DNA of 21,698 bases from positions 1 through 21,698 of the forward strand of contig CAJVPJ010000570.1 in assembly GCA_910592205.1 (NCBI GenBank), written 5' to 3'. The stretch comes from Paraglomus occultum (taxonomy: Eukaryota > Glomeromycota > Glomeromycetes > Paraglomerales > Paraglomeraceae). Shown here one piece after another: positions 9,225 through 19,969 of this stretch. Each line of letters starts with the position of its first letter. Positions within the stretch are counted from its first letter, which is position 1. A program made the position numbers and the translations under genes. Under the pieces are notes generated by a model. It was not told where the DNA came from. It was given only the letters and a program-made list of their open reading frames with translations, and did not search any database.

Positions 9225-10839
9225 ATGCCTGAACAGACGAGTACACTTTTGCATTCTGTTACTACAGCTCGTCCAGCAAAGAATGCAACAGATGACAAGG
9301 ACCCGCTCAACGAGGAGAACTTGAAATCGCATACCAGCATGGTATGGTCATTATCCTGTTATACTTGTCTACACAATCAGTTGCCATATTCATTCGTTTA
9401 TATATAATGAAAAAAAGAAAAAACACCCTTCTAATTCGTTTACAAAATTAACTCTTTTTTTTTTATAGAATCCTCCTTCAAAAGAGTCAAAATCACAATT
9501 AGTACTGAGTTATGTGGACTTGCAACGACAACTGATAGCTCTTGAAGCTCAATTAAGGAGAGAGACTGAAGAAGAACGGGCAAGATTCGAAAACTCATTG
9601 CCAGCAGATACGCCAGCTGTAATTCCAGAAGTCATTACATTACCGCTAGAACTGAAGTCTAAATATCGACATAGTATCGAAGACAGTGAATCAGATTATT
9701 CAATAATCAACCATCAGGTGGAAAACCCACCACCGCTACAGTCAATTGACGCTATACCATCGTTACTAGATTCGATGTCAAAAAGCCTTAAACGAAGTCA
9801 AAAACTAAAAATAATACTAAAAAAGACTACGCAAAAGATAGCCAATAAATTCAACAATCGTCAAGACAAAGATGACGAACCATCATCTCCGATATCCATA
9901 GATAAAGATATCCCATCACTACGAGTAGAACCTTCCATACCACCGTCACCTTCGCAATTAACCATCCGTTCACGAGCATCCATACCATTCCCAGCAGTTT
10001 CCGCCAAACACATGATCGCCAATGACAAACCTACACATCAGAGAACTGATAGCGCCGATACTATGCAGACTGGCACACTAACACAAATAAGCCCCCGTTC
10101 ATCTATTCACAGTCCGTACTCATCTGTTTTATGCTCTCCGCCTCAGTCGCCTAGCAATTTCATACATTCGGACACTTTTCCGGCAACACAATTCACGCCA
10201 AACCCCTTATCACCGTCCGTAACAGGTCGGTATCCGGATATTGGCGATGCGAATGGACACAACAACGTAAACGCGCTCGCTTCTAGTCCTAGGAGTAGGA
10301 CAGTTATGCACGAAAATTCAGGATCGTCATTATTCAAACGAGCTGGTGTGTTGAACAATTCAAAGAAAGATCTCAAACATGAACCAGGGCATCGTAAAGA
10401 AAAGAGCTGGAGTCCATTAACTGTTAAGGAACATGAACAAGAATTGGTAGCATTTCGATATCCAAGCGTGAAAGATACATTAAGCATTCCTGAAGAGGTA
10501 GATGTTGTCCTGGGAGGAGGAATAGACGTTGGCATTAATGCCGATACAATGTCGGGAAGTGGGGCTGATGACGGTACAATGACGGGGTCGGGCAGTTGTA
10601 ATGCGGGTTTAGATGAGCCAGATGATAGTGGTGCAAGTGGCGTAGTTGGTGCTGATGGCGAAGTCAACAGCAGTAAACATAAAGAAAAGGAGAGAGAGAA
10701 AGAACGGTTGGTCACATTTGATTTGGATGGTTCATATTCTGCACAGGGAAATGGGTCTGTGGACATAATAAGTAGGGCAGAAAAGGGCAGAGAGACAGTA
10801 GATACATATTGTCGGACAATGTTAAAGGCCGGTCATTGA
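9225..10839 (+). CDS. Hypothetical disordered protein with N-terminal coiled coil
   Basis: Two exons, 9225-9341 and 9469-10839, are joined by a GT-AG intron (127 nt, donor GTATGG, acceptor TTTTATAG). Phase is 0 and the product has 495 residues. I do not recognise the family. Residues about 50-82 form a charged amphipathic helix likely to coil (LQRQLIALEAQLRRETEEER). Residues 144-174 are strongly basic (KSLKRSQKLKIILKK), a possible membrane- or nucleic-acid-binding patch. Most of the rest is Ser/Pro/Thr-rich with many SP and TP pairs (for example SPRSSIHSPYSS), typical of disordered, phosphorylated proteins. Near the C-terminus are a Gly/Asp-rich stretch, a run of KHKEKEREKER and a short conserved-looking end. 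There is no signal peptide or membrane segment. It is divergent from the reductase and convergent with the YEATS gene. The open frame of 457 codons in exon 2 makes it very likely a real gene; function is unknown. Confidence 0.8.
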
Positions 10840-12152
10840 AAGATGTTAGAATTATGAAGTATAATCTTAATTGCAGTGAATCTCTTCTGGTCGTCTCGAT
10901 ACCATTTGCAGACAATTATGGTAAAATTTAGAGGGGTTACAATTTGTTCAGAAAACTGTTGCTTATTAAGATAATGTTATTCATTCACATTTTTGTAAAA
11001 TATTTGCACGGATGGTAACTTTATCTAAAAAAAGATTGGTTAGAGTTTATATATTAATAATCAAATTATTCATTTCGATTGCCAAGGTCGGAATGGCTGA
11101 AATGTATTTATTTTGGTTACGATTTTTAGAATAATGAATTCAAGTTGAGTAATGATTTACTGTTATTTCAGAAAAAATTTTTATTTAATGAACATTTTGC
11201 TTTATTATTGTCGTCCCAACACGCATTAAAGCGAGATGCATTTGATTAATTGTAACGAGCGTTAAAACGAGATCTTTCTAAATACAATGCATAGTAAAGT
11301 TCGTTCACCCTCTCTCTATTACACTCTACATTTGTGCATAGCCGTCGAATATGGGAAAATAACTATGTTTATCTCTTGTACCATAACTATCGCACATCAA
11401 GATCAACTGCTTTTGCTAGTTCATCGCTAGCACAAAACGGGAGAGTGTGATCGACAGTTCCGCACTGTATTGCCATTGTAAGGTGCTATTAATTAAGACA
11501 AAAAGAGAAGGTGCATAAGAAATTCGGCGAATCTAAATCAAGTAAAGCTTAATAACATTGGTTTAATGACATTGGCTGATGATCTATTAAACCCAATTTA
11601 AATTCGTGGTTTAACGATTCATGTTTTCTTTATTTAGTGACTCCATAGTAAAGCAAGGAATTTTAGCAAACATTCCTACAGCGATATTGACTAGTATAAT
11701 GCACATAACAGAACAAACTTTAAAGTTTCACTCTAACTAGCTTGCTCGTTGCAAAACACGATATAGGCTGTCTGTCTGCTTAGATACGACATCTACGGCC
11801 CACAGCAATATAACGGCGACAACGATAATTGCTCAAACATTATCCTGTTTCGTCATCTGGTTATAGACATGAGGAACGCAACAACGTAAAGCTCCGTCTA
11901 GACTAAAAAGCCTTCATCCGGAACGTAAAGCTTATAGCTTCGGTTCTTGTGGGTGTTTATTTGCATTCGATGTGTCAATCTACACGCGACTAGCACATGG
12001 GGACACAATAATCAGAAATATGTAATAAATAATGGCCGCAACAGGACTGCAAAATACTTATTTTGTCTTACCTGATATTATATTAAGAAACATGACGCAA
12101 ACCAGAGCCTTTCTCTCATCTGTTGGACGAGATCCTACTCGTCATTTTTTTT
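10840..12152. other. 1.3 kb convergent intergenic spacer
   Basis: This lies between the 3' ends of the hypothetical gene (plus) and the YEATS gene (minus), so it should hold both 3' UTRs and terminator regions. It is AT-rich up to about 11,200 and less so from 11,750 to 12,000. No open frame, tRNA-like fold or repeat stood out on either strand. Confidence 0.6.
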
Positions 12153-15100
12153 TTATCCGGCCTCTTTTTGGGCATCTTCTTCAACGGTTTCACCCATCAT
12201 AGCATTAGTTAAGAAATCAAACGAGTCTAAATTATTCACAAATGTTCGGTATAAATGATATGGAACTAGCATCTTTGCACCCTCGTGAAGTTGGTCTGGA
12301 TTTGTTAATTTTGTGGTTTGCATGTCTTCACGATCCTTACAAGAAAGACGTGATTTTGGCAGAGGATCATCAGCTAGTTCTGACTTGTAAATCTCTAATG
12401 ATTTGTTGATAATATCTTTGACAAAATTTTTTGTGGCCTGTATCAAAACTTTGTATTAGTGGGAGGCGAATGAAGTGCAAAAACTCTGACCACAATAGTG
12501 TGTGACAAACCTGGAATATTAGGTTTCCAACAATCAAACGTTGCTCGGTTGCCACCCTGCGTTCATTCATGGGCATTTGATCCTCGTTAACGTTCAGTCG
12601 TGTTGCTGATACTGTTGGTAACTTTATTTGATCAACAACATCCCATATCCAATCTATTCCTTCTGGATCAAGGCTATTAATAAATTGTGAATTGTTTAAC
12701 AAGTCATTGGTATCATCACTCTGCAGTATGGTCGAAGAGCTTGCTCTATTATCACTATCTGACACGTGTATGCTGGACCCGACATCAATTTCCATGTCAT
12801 CATCTTTCGAGACAAGTTGTATGTTAATAAAAAGTAATTATCACCCGAGTTTGGGAATTATACGTAAATGATATCTACCTTCATGCGTGGTTTCTAGGAA
12901 AGTGCCAAGCGCTTCTCTTGCTGAAGCCATACTGCTCAATCGACTATTCTTGTACCGCAAGCATGCGGGTCGATGTTTACACTTGTACGTCGCCAATATA
13001 ATATTCGCTGAGGTGCTTTCATGCCAATTTACTGGACATCCACAAAATCTGCAATATTTTATTTGAATAGTTTCATTTGAAGCTAGTGCAGTTACATTTT
13101 GCGGCGGGACTGAAGACGTTTCTGAAGGTAATATCGTTGATGACATTGTCAAAGGTGACTTTGGTAAATTATTATCAAAACTTGTCTTTGAATTATTTTT
13201 GGCAGGCTCGTCCACAGTCACGGTTCGAACGACAGCGTTCTCGAGTTCTGATGTATTCTTAGTGTCGACCTTTGCGCTTTGTAAAGCATCTGTTTGACTA
13301 GTGGTCGCACTGGAATAATCATTTTTGTAGTTAACACCGGATTTCGCTCTCTTGATATCTGAACCAATTACTTCTGGACGGAGTTCAACAAACGTTGTAT
13401 CTCGATCCAACTCTAAATCAAAACGACGTTCTTCCCCAACTTTCTGTTTTCCGGTGTTACTATAATCCAGCTAAGTGTAAAAAAAAATCAAGTATCAGTA
13501 TTCCATTACTACTAACGCTAAGCGTATGCAAGTTAGGTCAAGATCTTATAAATTCGACCAACTTCTTACCTTTAGTGAATGAACAAGTTCGACTGGTTTG
13601 TTTCTCTTGTCTACAAAGAACAGCTGAATGCGTACAGGAAACTCTCCCCAACCTAGCCTTGATAGTTGAAATGGAGGTTCAACAACGTCCACAATATGAT
13701 ACGGTTTGTAACTTTGATGCAGAGTGAATCGCACTTTTCGAATAAACGATGAGACGTTGGATGCATTTGGAGGTCCAACCACATAAATCATCCATTGATG
13801 GGTATAGTCTTTTAACTTTTGATGTCTTTTGTCTGGTGGTATCCATTTAGATATATTTCCTACAATGATTCGTCGTTTTAAATAAAATCTAGATCCACTA
13901 TCTACCGGCTCAAAAGCACCAACGAAAAGCGGCTGTGGTTGTTGTTGTCGTTGTTGTGCTGGTTGTTGTTGTTGTTGTTGTGCTGGTTGTTGTTGTTGTT
14001 GTTGTGAATGCAATTTCGATGCAAATGTTATTTCTTGTGATGCATACTCCATGGATGCCGTTTGTTTCTCATTATTAACAGCTGCGGGTAAGTTTGTTTC
14101 AGGTGTTACGCTACGTTGACTGGTTTTTGCATGTTTAGAATCAATATCCATGGCATCTCGTCCATAAAATTTATCACTTTCAGCGTTGCTTTCGATATCC
14201 ATGGGATCTCCATTATCCGTCTCAGCAGTTGACCCTTGGACATCTTCATTTCCAGATTTGATATTTTGCTCATTACCTCCTTTACTATGTAATATGTCAA
14301 TTTTTGTTATAGTATCTATCACCCCATTTCCATTTCCATTCAACTGACCAGACTGTTGTGTCAGTGCCTTCTCATGAGAAATGTCAATGCTGCTGTCATC
14401 ATCTGATCCACTGTCAGATGAGTAGTCTGATGTTGTTGGAGATAACATTTTAGATGTAGCCAGTTTGAGTTTACTCACAGGCAATGTATAGGAAGAGAAA
14501 GGTTGATGTAGCGGTGTGCACGAGCCTGAAATGTTTGATTCAGCAGGACTGCTACAATTCTCCAGAGATGATGGCTCGTTAACTTGAGGTCGCCCTTTTC
14601 CTGAGTATACCTTCTGAGAAGCATCGAATGATGATTGTTCAATTGGAGAAATAACAAATGCTCCAGAGTGGCGATCCGAAATATCGTCTACTCCCAAATC
14701 AACGTCCTCTTCAAATACTTTGATCTTTGGCTGTTACAATTGAGCAATGACAGACATAGAAATAAGTACATCGAGGGGCTACACTGCTATTTCAAATACT
14801 GTTTTATACACGATTACATTACCCGTTTGCTAATGAGCAAGACGAATCATTAGTAAGATAATAAAGGCAGCCATGTAACCAATGAAGCGGTCATACATTT
14901 TATTACCTTGTTCTAGTTGCGCCGCTGTCTCCTAAGATAGTACGAAGTGAAGGTGGCCGAGTAATTTGCTGCGATCGAGCTGGATGGTTTGGTGGTATAA
15001 CATTCTCATCCTAGGAAAACAACTCATTTTTAATTAAATTGACCAAGGCCATGAACACGTTAGCAAGCCCTGTACAAGCGTCCTACCACTGGGATACCGC

Positions 15101-16354
15101 AGACCAATACTGCTTCGTCATGATTGGGAAATTCAATCTTATGAGCCAATCGACAATGATTGAGGAATCCTTGTACGTTAACAAATTTCGAACTGCGACA
15201 CTTTGGACATGCTAATCTACCACAAATAATGCAAGATAAAGAAGGGTATGTGGGAAGAGTTCAAAGATTTGGATTGTCAGTTTTCATTACTGATACTACA
15301 GTGTTTCCGAACATGGTCAGTAGTCGACGCTTGATATCACAAAGCTTACTTTACAAAAGTCCCATCGTTTCGTCTGGCGTACAGATCCCTGCATGAATCA
15401 TAATAAAGATAATTTGAATCACGTGTTGACGACGTTCGTCGCGTTGAGTGGCGAGTTTGTATTTGAGACATTGTTTGTGGCGGTGGTATGTAAGTCGTCT
15501 GTAATGCTCGTTTTTGTGGTATTTCGGACGAGTATGGACTGGTCGGTGTCTTTACGGTTCGCCGTAGTGAATAGTCTGTGGAAAGAAAACGTAAGAAAAT
15601 ACGGTCGTGGATGAATGTGCAACGAGAACTTTTTCAGTCTCAGGGAGAAGGCCTGTGTTGCAGGAGGTGACTCATATCTGCGCAACAAGTAATACGTCGT
15701 TCACCCACAATTCCAAAAGGAAATATATGGACGCATGGAAAGAACAACTCAAACGTGAAAACTCTTATAGCAGAGCCTTTCTACTCTTCCAACATGAAAC
15801 AATAAGCATTATATAGTATATAATCTATATCGAAATCCTGAACGAGGACCGAGCACAATAGGCACTCTATAATTGTTAGAGGTAATGTTATTTCAACCAA
15901 ATATACTAGACCAATTGCTAATCTTTTTCGGGAGAGAATGTACTAGTCGAAACACCTACTCACTGCTTGCAGAACCTATTGCACGTTTAGTTTTGCCACC
16001 TAGTTCCCTGAGACTTGTTTCTTCGCACAAGGTTAACTAACATACCGTCTAGTATGCATGCTCTCAACGTCTCTCTCGTTTCAACGGCTTTTCTTAATTC
16101 TTCGTTAATTAGCTTTATTTCTCGTTGTTTTATTAAGATTTCAATGTTAAATTGCGCCCTTATTGCGTAAGCTATCTTGCGTAATGTCTTCTCGTCTGTT
16201 AACGAGTATAGGTATGCGTACTTAGTAACGTTCTGACGCGTTTCACGCCGTGCATATTGCAATTAAGCACAGTTAACAGGTTATTACCACGTGGGATAGG
16301 CTTCTTCTCTACGAGAGCCTCAGCGAGGGTAACCGTATTTGAGGCCGAGTCCAT
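12153..16354 (-). CDS. YEATS2-like chromatin reader
   Basis: Ten exons are modelled on the minus strand: 16354-16288, 16195-16046, 15575-15350, 15216-15087, 15010-14907, 14829-14823, 14730-13570, 13470-12879, 12803-12511 and 12437-12153. They total 3015 nt or 1004 residues. Residues 23-72 form a charged helix ending LRACIL, as in animal YEATS2. Residues 149-191 carry a zinc finger (C151, C154, H168, H173; FVNVQGFLNHCRLAH). A Ser/Gln-rich linker with a polyQ tract follows. The YEATS domain spans about 514-650, with RRIIVGNISKWIPPDKR, LHQSYKP and GWGEFPVR; the H/S and W positions form the acyl-lysine cage in YEATS2. A second Cys/His cluster (C755, C758, C760, H765, C779, H781, C785) and a helical C-terminus (WIWDVVDQIKLPT) follow. 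YEATS2 reads acetylated H3K27 in the animal ATAC acetyltransferase complex; the nuclear reader role is inferred here. Weak points are the 470-nt intron 15576-16045, the 7-nt exon, and the start (ATG 16354, TATTTAAT just upstream). Confidence 0.85.
13936..14006 (-). repeat. Glutamine-codon (CAA) microsatellite in the YEATS gene
   Basis: On the plus strand this is a run of TTG triplets broken by TGCTGG and TCG units; on the coding strand it encodes Q-runs separated by PA or R. It lies in the disordered linker before the YEATS domain and is likely variable in length between strains. It keeps the reading frame. Confidence 0.9.
14823..14829 (-). other. Predicted 7-nt micro-exon of the YEATS gene
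   Basis: The upstream exon (15010-14907) ends in phase 2 and the next large exon (14730 onward) begins in phase 0 after a TAACAG acceptor, so a direct join breaks the frame. The bases CAAACGG on the minus strand, preceded by CATTAG and followed by GTAATG, supply exactly the missing phase and read S-K-R into PKIKVFEED. The flanking introns would be 77 and 92 nt, normal for this gene. This is inference from phase and splice consensus only. Confidence 0.45.
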
Positions 16355-16598
16355 TACCAGGTGTATTAAATAGACGCGAACAGGGAGAAAAAGACAAGAC
16401 TACAGTTCTTTGGCAATTAAAAAATTTTTTTTTGTTTATTGGGAATGCAATAATATCCGCCCCGATCCGTTATCCTCCAAATTGGGGAACTATAGAATTG
16501 TGTGTAATCAACCCGATCAACTCAGCCTAACCATATCACGTGAACGTAATTTTTATTTATATACCATTGTCATATTTTAGTAAACCAATAACGACGCC

Positions 16599-17693
16599 TT
16601 AGCTTTGTTGTCCAAAGTATTCTTTGCTCTCATGAACGTTGGGCTTAATTGTCTGTAACGGGTTAATCATATCAACAATAAGTAAATTTAGTGTCAATAC
16701 TTTTTTTTATTTCTCAACAAAAACATGTGAAAACTTACTGCAGCACCCTTTTTCCAGTTGGCAGGACAAACTTCACCAAATTCGTCGTTAAACTGGAACG
16801 CCTCGAGGAGACGTAGCGCTTCATCAATACTGCGGCCCACTTGTGTGTCTTATGGGAGGAAGAAAATAAGATTTAGTTATTTACGGCGTACAGCGTGCTT
16901 ATCTCCCAAATAGAAGCAAAAAAAGAAGACAAAAATCATACCATTAATTGTGATCTGCCGCACAATACCGTTACCATCAATGATGAATAGGCCCCGAAGG
17001 GAGAACCCGTCCTGTTCCAGATAGACACCATACTTCTTGGCAATTTCGTGAGTTTTATCGGCAATAAGAGGAATCTTCATGGGACCAAGGCCACCTGAGT
17101 TGAATAAAATGAGTCGTCAAATTAAAGATTTTTGTAGTGATTCGACTTGAGATGTCGAAATAGAAATAAACTCCAACCTTCTTTTCTTGGCGTGTTGACC
17201 CATGCAAGATGACTAGAAAAGGAACAGAATTAGTAAAATAGTCACAAGTCAAGCACGTTTAGCTATGATTGCGTGCGTACCTGTATTCGCTGTCGCAGGA
17301 ACAAGCAAGAACTGCCGTTTTTAGCGCTCTGAACCGTTCAATATTCTCAGAAAAAGCAATGATCTAATAAATTTAAGGACAATAGCAGCGTTTAGAAGGT
17401 TAGCTAGTCCCAAAGTAAAAGATCAATGCATCCACGGTGGCTATACATGCCTCAGTTGGACAAACAAAAGTGAAATCCATCGGATAGAAGAAGAGGATGG
17501 TATCTAATGACAGGGTAAATCAGTATTATTTGTCTGTAGCGATCCACAACCCAACGGCACAAAACTCACATTTGATTTCTGGATCGTTGATATAATCGTC
17601 AAGGGAAACAGTCTTGAACACGCCGTCAACAACAGCTTTCGCGGTAAACCTGGGAGCTGGCTTTCGAACCTGTGCGATCTCTTGGTGCGTCAT
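16599..17693 (-). CDS. Typical 2-Cys peroxiredoxin (thioredoxin peroxidase, Tsa1-like)
   Basis: Seven exons on the minus strand: 17693-17570, 17503-17451, 17363-17281, 17212-17178, 17094-16942, 16848-16739 and 16652-16599, giving 612 nt or 203 residues. All phases close. The enzyme reduces H2O2 and organic peroxides in the cytosol and is recycled by thioredoxin. The peroxidatic cysteine is C56 in [13 protein letters not shown], the active-site arginine R132 ([10 protein letters not shown]) and the resolving cysteine C177 in GEVCPANW. The GGLG motif (99-102) and C-terminal YF motif (198-199) are both present; in the family these make the enzyme easily over-oxidised, allowing peroxide signalling and chaperone switching. 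Intron 2 (17364-17450) has a GC donor (GAG|GCATGT) with normal AG acceptor; the others are GT-AG, 66-93 nt. The gene sits 244 bp upstream of the YEATS gene, same strand. Two TTAGTAA boxes, a TATATAAG box and a CAA-rich leader precede it. Confidence 0.95.
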
Positions 17694-17701
17694 AGTGGTA
17701 G

Positions 17702-17740
17702 TTTGTTATTGTTGTTATTGTTGTTAGTGTTATTATTGTT
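17702..17740 (-). promoter_or_regulatory. CAA-rich 5' leader of the peroxiredoxin gene
   Basis: On the coding strand the DNA just before the ATG is a run of AACAATAACAACAATAACAAC-like repeats lacking G. Unstructured A/C-rich leaders of this sort are common before highly expressed fungal genes and favour ribosome scanning. The role is inferred from composition. Confidence 0.5.
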
Positions 17741-17781
17741 CGAGTTTAAACGTGAAAAGAAAACGGGCCGTGTTGCCCAAG

Positions 17782-17789
17782 CTTATATA
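17782..17789 (-). promoter_or_regulatory. TATA box (TATATAAG) of the peroxiredoxin gene
   Basis: TATATAAG on the minus strand, about 90 nt upstream of the peroxiredoxin ATG and upstream of the CAA-rich leader. Position and sequence fit a core promoter element. Confidence 0.55.
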
Positions 17790-17903
17790 GAGAAATCCAC
17801 GGGTTTAAGTGACTAGCCAATTTCATCAATGTCATTGCACTAGAAGATGTGTCAACAACCATGCTTTAATCACGTGAATGATGATGGGCGTGGTTTCCCC
17901 CAT

Positions 17904-17919
17904 TTAGTAAATTTAGTAA
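17904..17919. promoter_or_regulatory. Two TTAGTAA (Yap1-like) sites upstream of the peroxiredoxin gene
   Basis: TTAGTAA occurs at 17904-17910 and 17913-17919, 9 nt apart, about 210-225 nt upstream of the ATG. TTAGTAA/TTACTAA is the binding site of AP-1-like Yap1 factors, which induce thioredoxin-pathway genes under oxidative stress in yeasts. Paired sites at this place fit stress induction. The heptamer could arise by chance in AT-rich DNA, so this is suggestive only. Confidence 0.4.
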
Positions 17920-19205
17920 CCCCTGAATATGAATTAATTAGCATGCGACGACAACCGTGTATTAATAATCACTCGTTCCATGCATAAATTAGTGCGGGAA
18001 TCTTACCATCATAATAAATGGAATCTACTACACTAATTTCCAAACGCAATGCAGGGTGAAATTTAATTAGTATAAATAGTTAAAATGTATATATTTGTCA
18101 GCAATTAACGGTTGCGTTTTTCTTTTTTATTTTTGACATTTCAGTTCAATGACACTTTGACGTCATGCACATTCCCAAATATTGTCATGGCATTATAAAG
18201 CTCTCCATGAGGAGCAATCCTAATAAACAAAGTCTGTAATATCTACTAGAATAGGTTACTGCCTCATTTTTGCTATTTATATTACAACATATAACGGGTA
18301 CCCGGAAATAGCATTATACTGATTGGATCATTACACTCGACAACAAATGATGCAAATAAATATACTTATTATTGTGCATAAATTACGATTTACTGTATTT
18401 TCATGTTGATTCGCTTTGCAGAGATTGACGTAACAAGCATTCCTTGGATCAAGAAACAGTTTGAACGATTCTGCTTGCCAACTGTCACATAGTGTTGCGC
18501 TAACTTTATTATTCTATAATCGCTTGCCTTATTTACTGCGTCATTAATTTGAAAACGCGTAGTCGCTGTCTGATTTCAATATACCATGTCGATCTAATGT
18601 TGTATATTTGCAAAAATTCGAAACCTCACTTTCTCTTCTTCATACGCATGTGCATTTACGCAATATTTTAGATTGCACACGCTCATCTTTGGCATAATTG
18701 CCTATGAGGATGGGTTTTTCGACCCTGTAGCTATTATTTTATTAATGCAAATGTTTCTGGCGTGGAATCGTACGTTAGATGGTTACAATTACAATATAAC
18801 AGATAATTAATATATTAGTACAATTTCACTCCTGGTCAATATCCGTATTTGAATGAGGCGGTGCAGTTAGCAAGAATTCTCCCGCATTGGATAACAGCAA
18901 TAGCAAATGATTTGCGAGTCTCGCTTTACTAATCAACCCCCGTCTAAGTACAATATTTTCTTTCAGGTAGTGTTTATACTTTATTGCAAATTGAATAGTT
19001 TGAATAATGCCCAATTATTTACTAGAACGTTTATATGAATGCTGTATCTCTTGGTATAAAAGCTTGTCTGAGAATACGGTTACGTACCTGAAGACGTGTG
19101 TGGCTCTCTAATTCAAAATTAAGAATAATAAATGCTTTATTAAAACAAAAAGTAGACGAGAATTCATTATTCATTATCAGGAGACCTGTAACACCGACTG
19201 AAAAA
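17920..19205. other. 1.3 kb gene-free region
   Basis: AT-rich DNA upstream of the peroxiredoxin promoter. An open frame at 18826-19014 (minus) of 62 codons resembles nothing known and lacks splice or codon support. No repeat or RNA gene was seen. Confidence 0.55.
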
Positions 19206-19370
19206 ATGAGTCGTGAAACTAACGATCTTGGGAAAATAGCGAGGCGAGGAAGAAAACAAACATCGACAATTTTAGACGCTAGATTGCCTATATTCAAAGA
19301 TGAGGAAGTGAAAATTAAAAGACAAGAATTGTTCCGAACGTATTTGCTTGAGCAAGAGTTGTCAAGGTGA
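19206..19370 (+). CDS. Possible small protein or first exon, unknown
   Basis: An ATG at 19206 in an A-rich context (GAAAAAATGAGT) opens a 54-codon frame ending in TGA. The peptide is strongly charged and helical in character (RRGRKQTSTILD, KDEEVKIKRQELF, YLLEQELSR), unlike random AT-rich translation. The end reads CAAG|GTGAGG, a good splice donor at 19367. One possible partner exon starts at 19522 after CTTCACAG and reads PNFIPCNFFYSLEQK to a stop near 19605, but this is untested. The open frame extends upstream to 19098 without a better start. I do not recognise a family; it could equally be a transposon remnant. Confidence 0.3.
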   Translation: MSRETNDLGKIARRGRKQTSTILDARLPIFKDEEVKIKRQELFRTYLLEQELSR

Positions 19371-19969
19371 GGATTTGTTAACAATAGCCGCACATTTTAT
19401 TAAAGAAATAGCCAATCTACATTTTCACAAAGAATTGTCATCCTGAAAATGCTTCTTTACATTCGTAATCGGAGCATCTTCATAGCGAGCAAGTACAACC
19501 TTCTGTCCATTCGCTTCACAGTCCTAACTTTATTCCTTGTAATTTTTTTTACTCTCTCGAACAAAAAATACTGAAGGAAAAAGCATTTGATAAGGTCTCA
19601 TTTTAATGTCTCCTATGCACGACAACTCCTTTCTATAAACTTAATAATTCGTTAATTTATCAAACATGGCTAAAAGGTTATTTTTTTGGTGTGAGATTTT
19701 TTATTCTTTGAAACGATATTCTAATAATGTATCAAGTTCAGGTTCATTATTGGATAAATATCTTTTTCACATACGCTCTCTGCCTGTCTTTGTTTCTTAT
19801 TTTTCTTCCGATGGATTTCCGACCTGTTTTGGTGGCTCGGATGGTTTAGATAATGAGATTAGCCCCACCCCAGTTTGGCGGGACACTCTTCTTATGTTGC
19901 GTTTTGTTTATATAAACTCTTCTTTAATTGAAAGTTATTCACGTATAAAAAATGTTAGCAAAATGTACA
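19371..19969. other. Spacer without a supportable gene
   Basis: AT-rich. An open frame from 19666 runs to 20019 on the plus strand but ends inside the inverted-repeat element at 19970 and resembles nothing known, so it is not called a gene. Confidence 0.5.

Noticed and set aside
10143-10766. 207-codon minus-strand open frame
   Set aside because: It is antisense to the longer spliced plus-strand gene; its Ser/Pro/Leu-rich peptide is a mirror of that gene's codon bias.
13215-13235. GGTTCGAAC resembling a tRNA T-arm
   Set aside because: It lies inside YEATS coding sequence and no acceptor or anticodon stems can be built around it.
19031-19393. 120-codon minus-strand frame
   Set aside because: Antisense to the more protein-like charged plus-strand peptide and without recognisable features.
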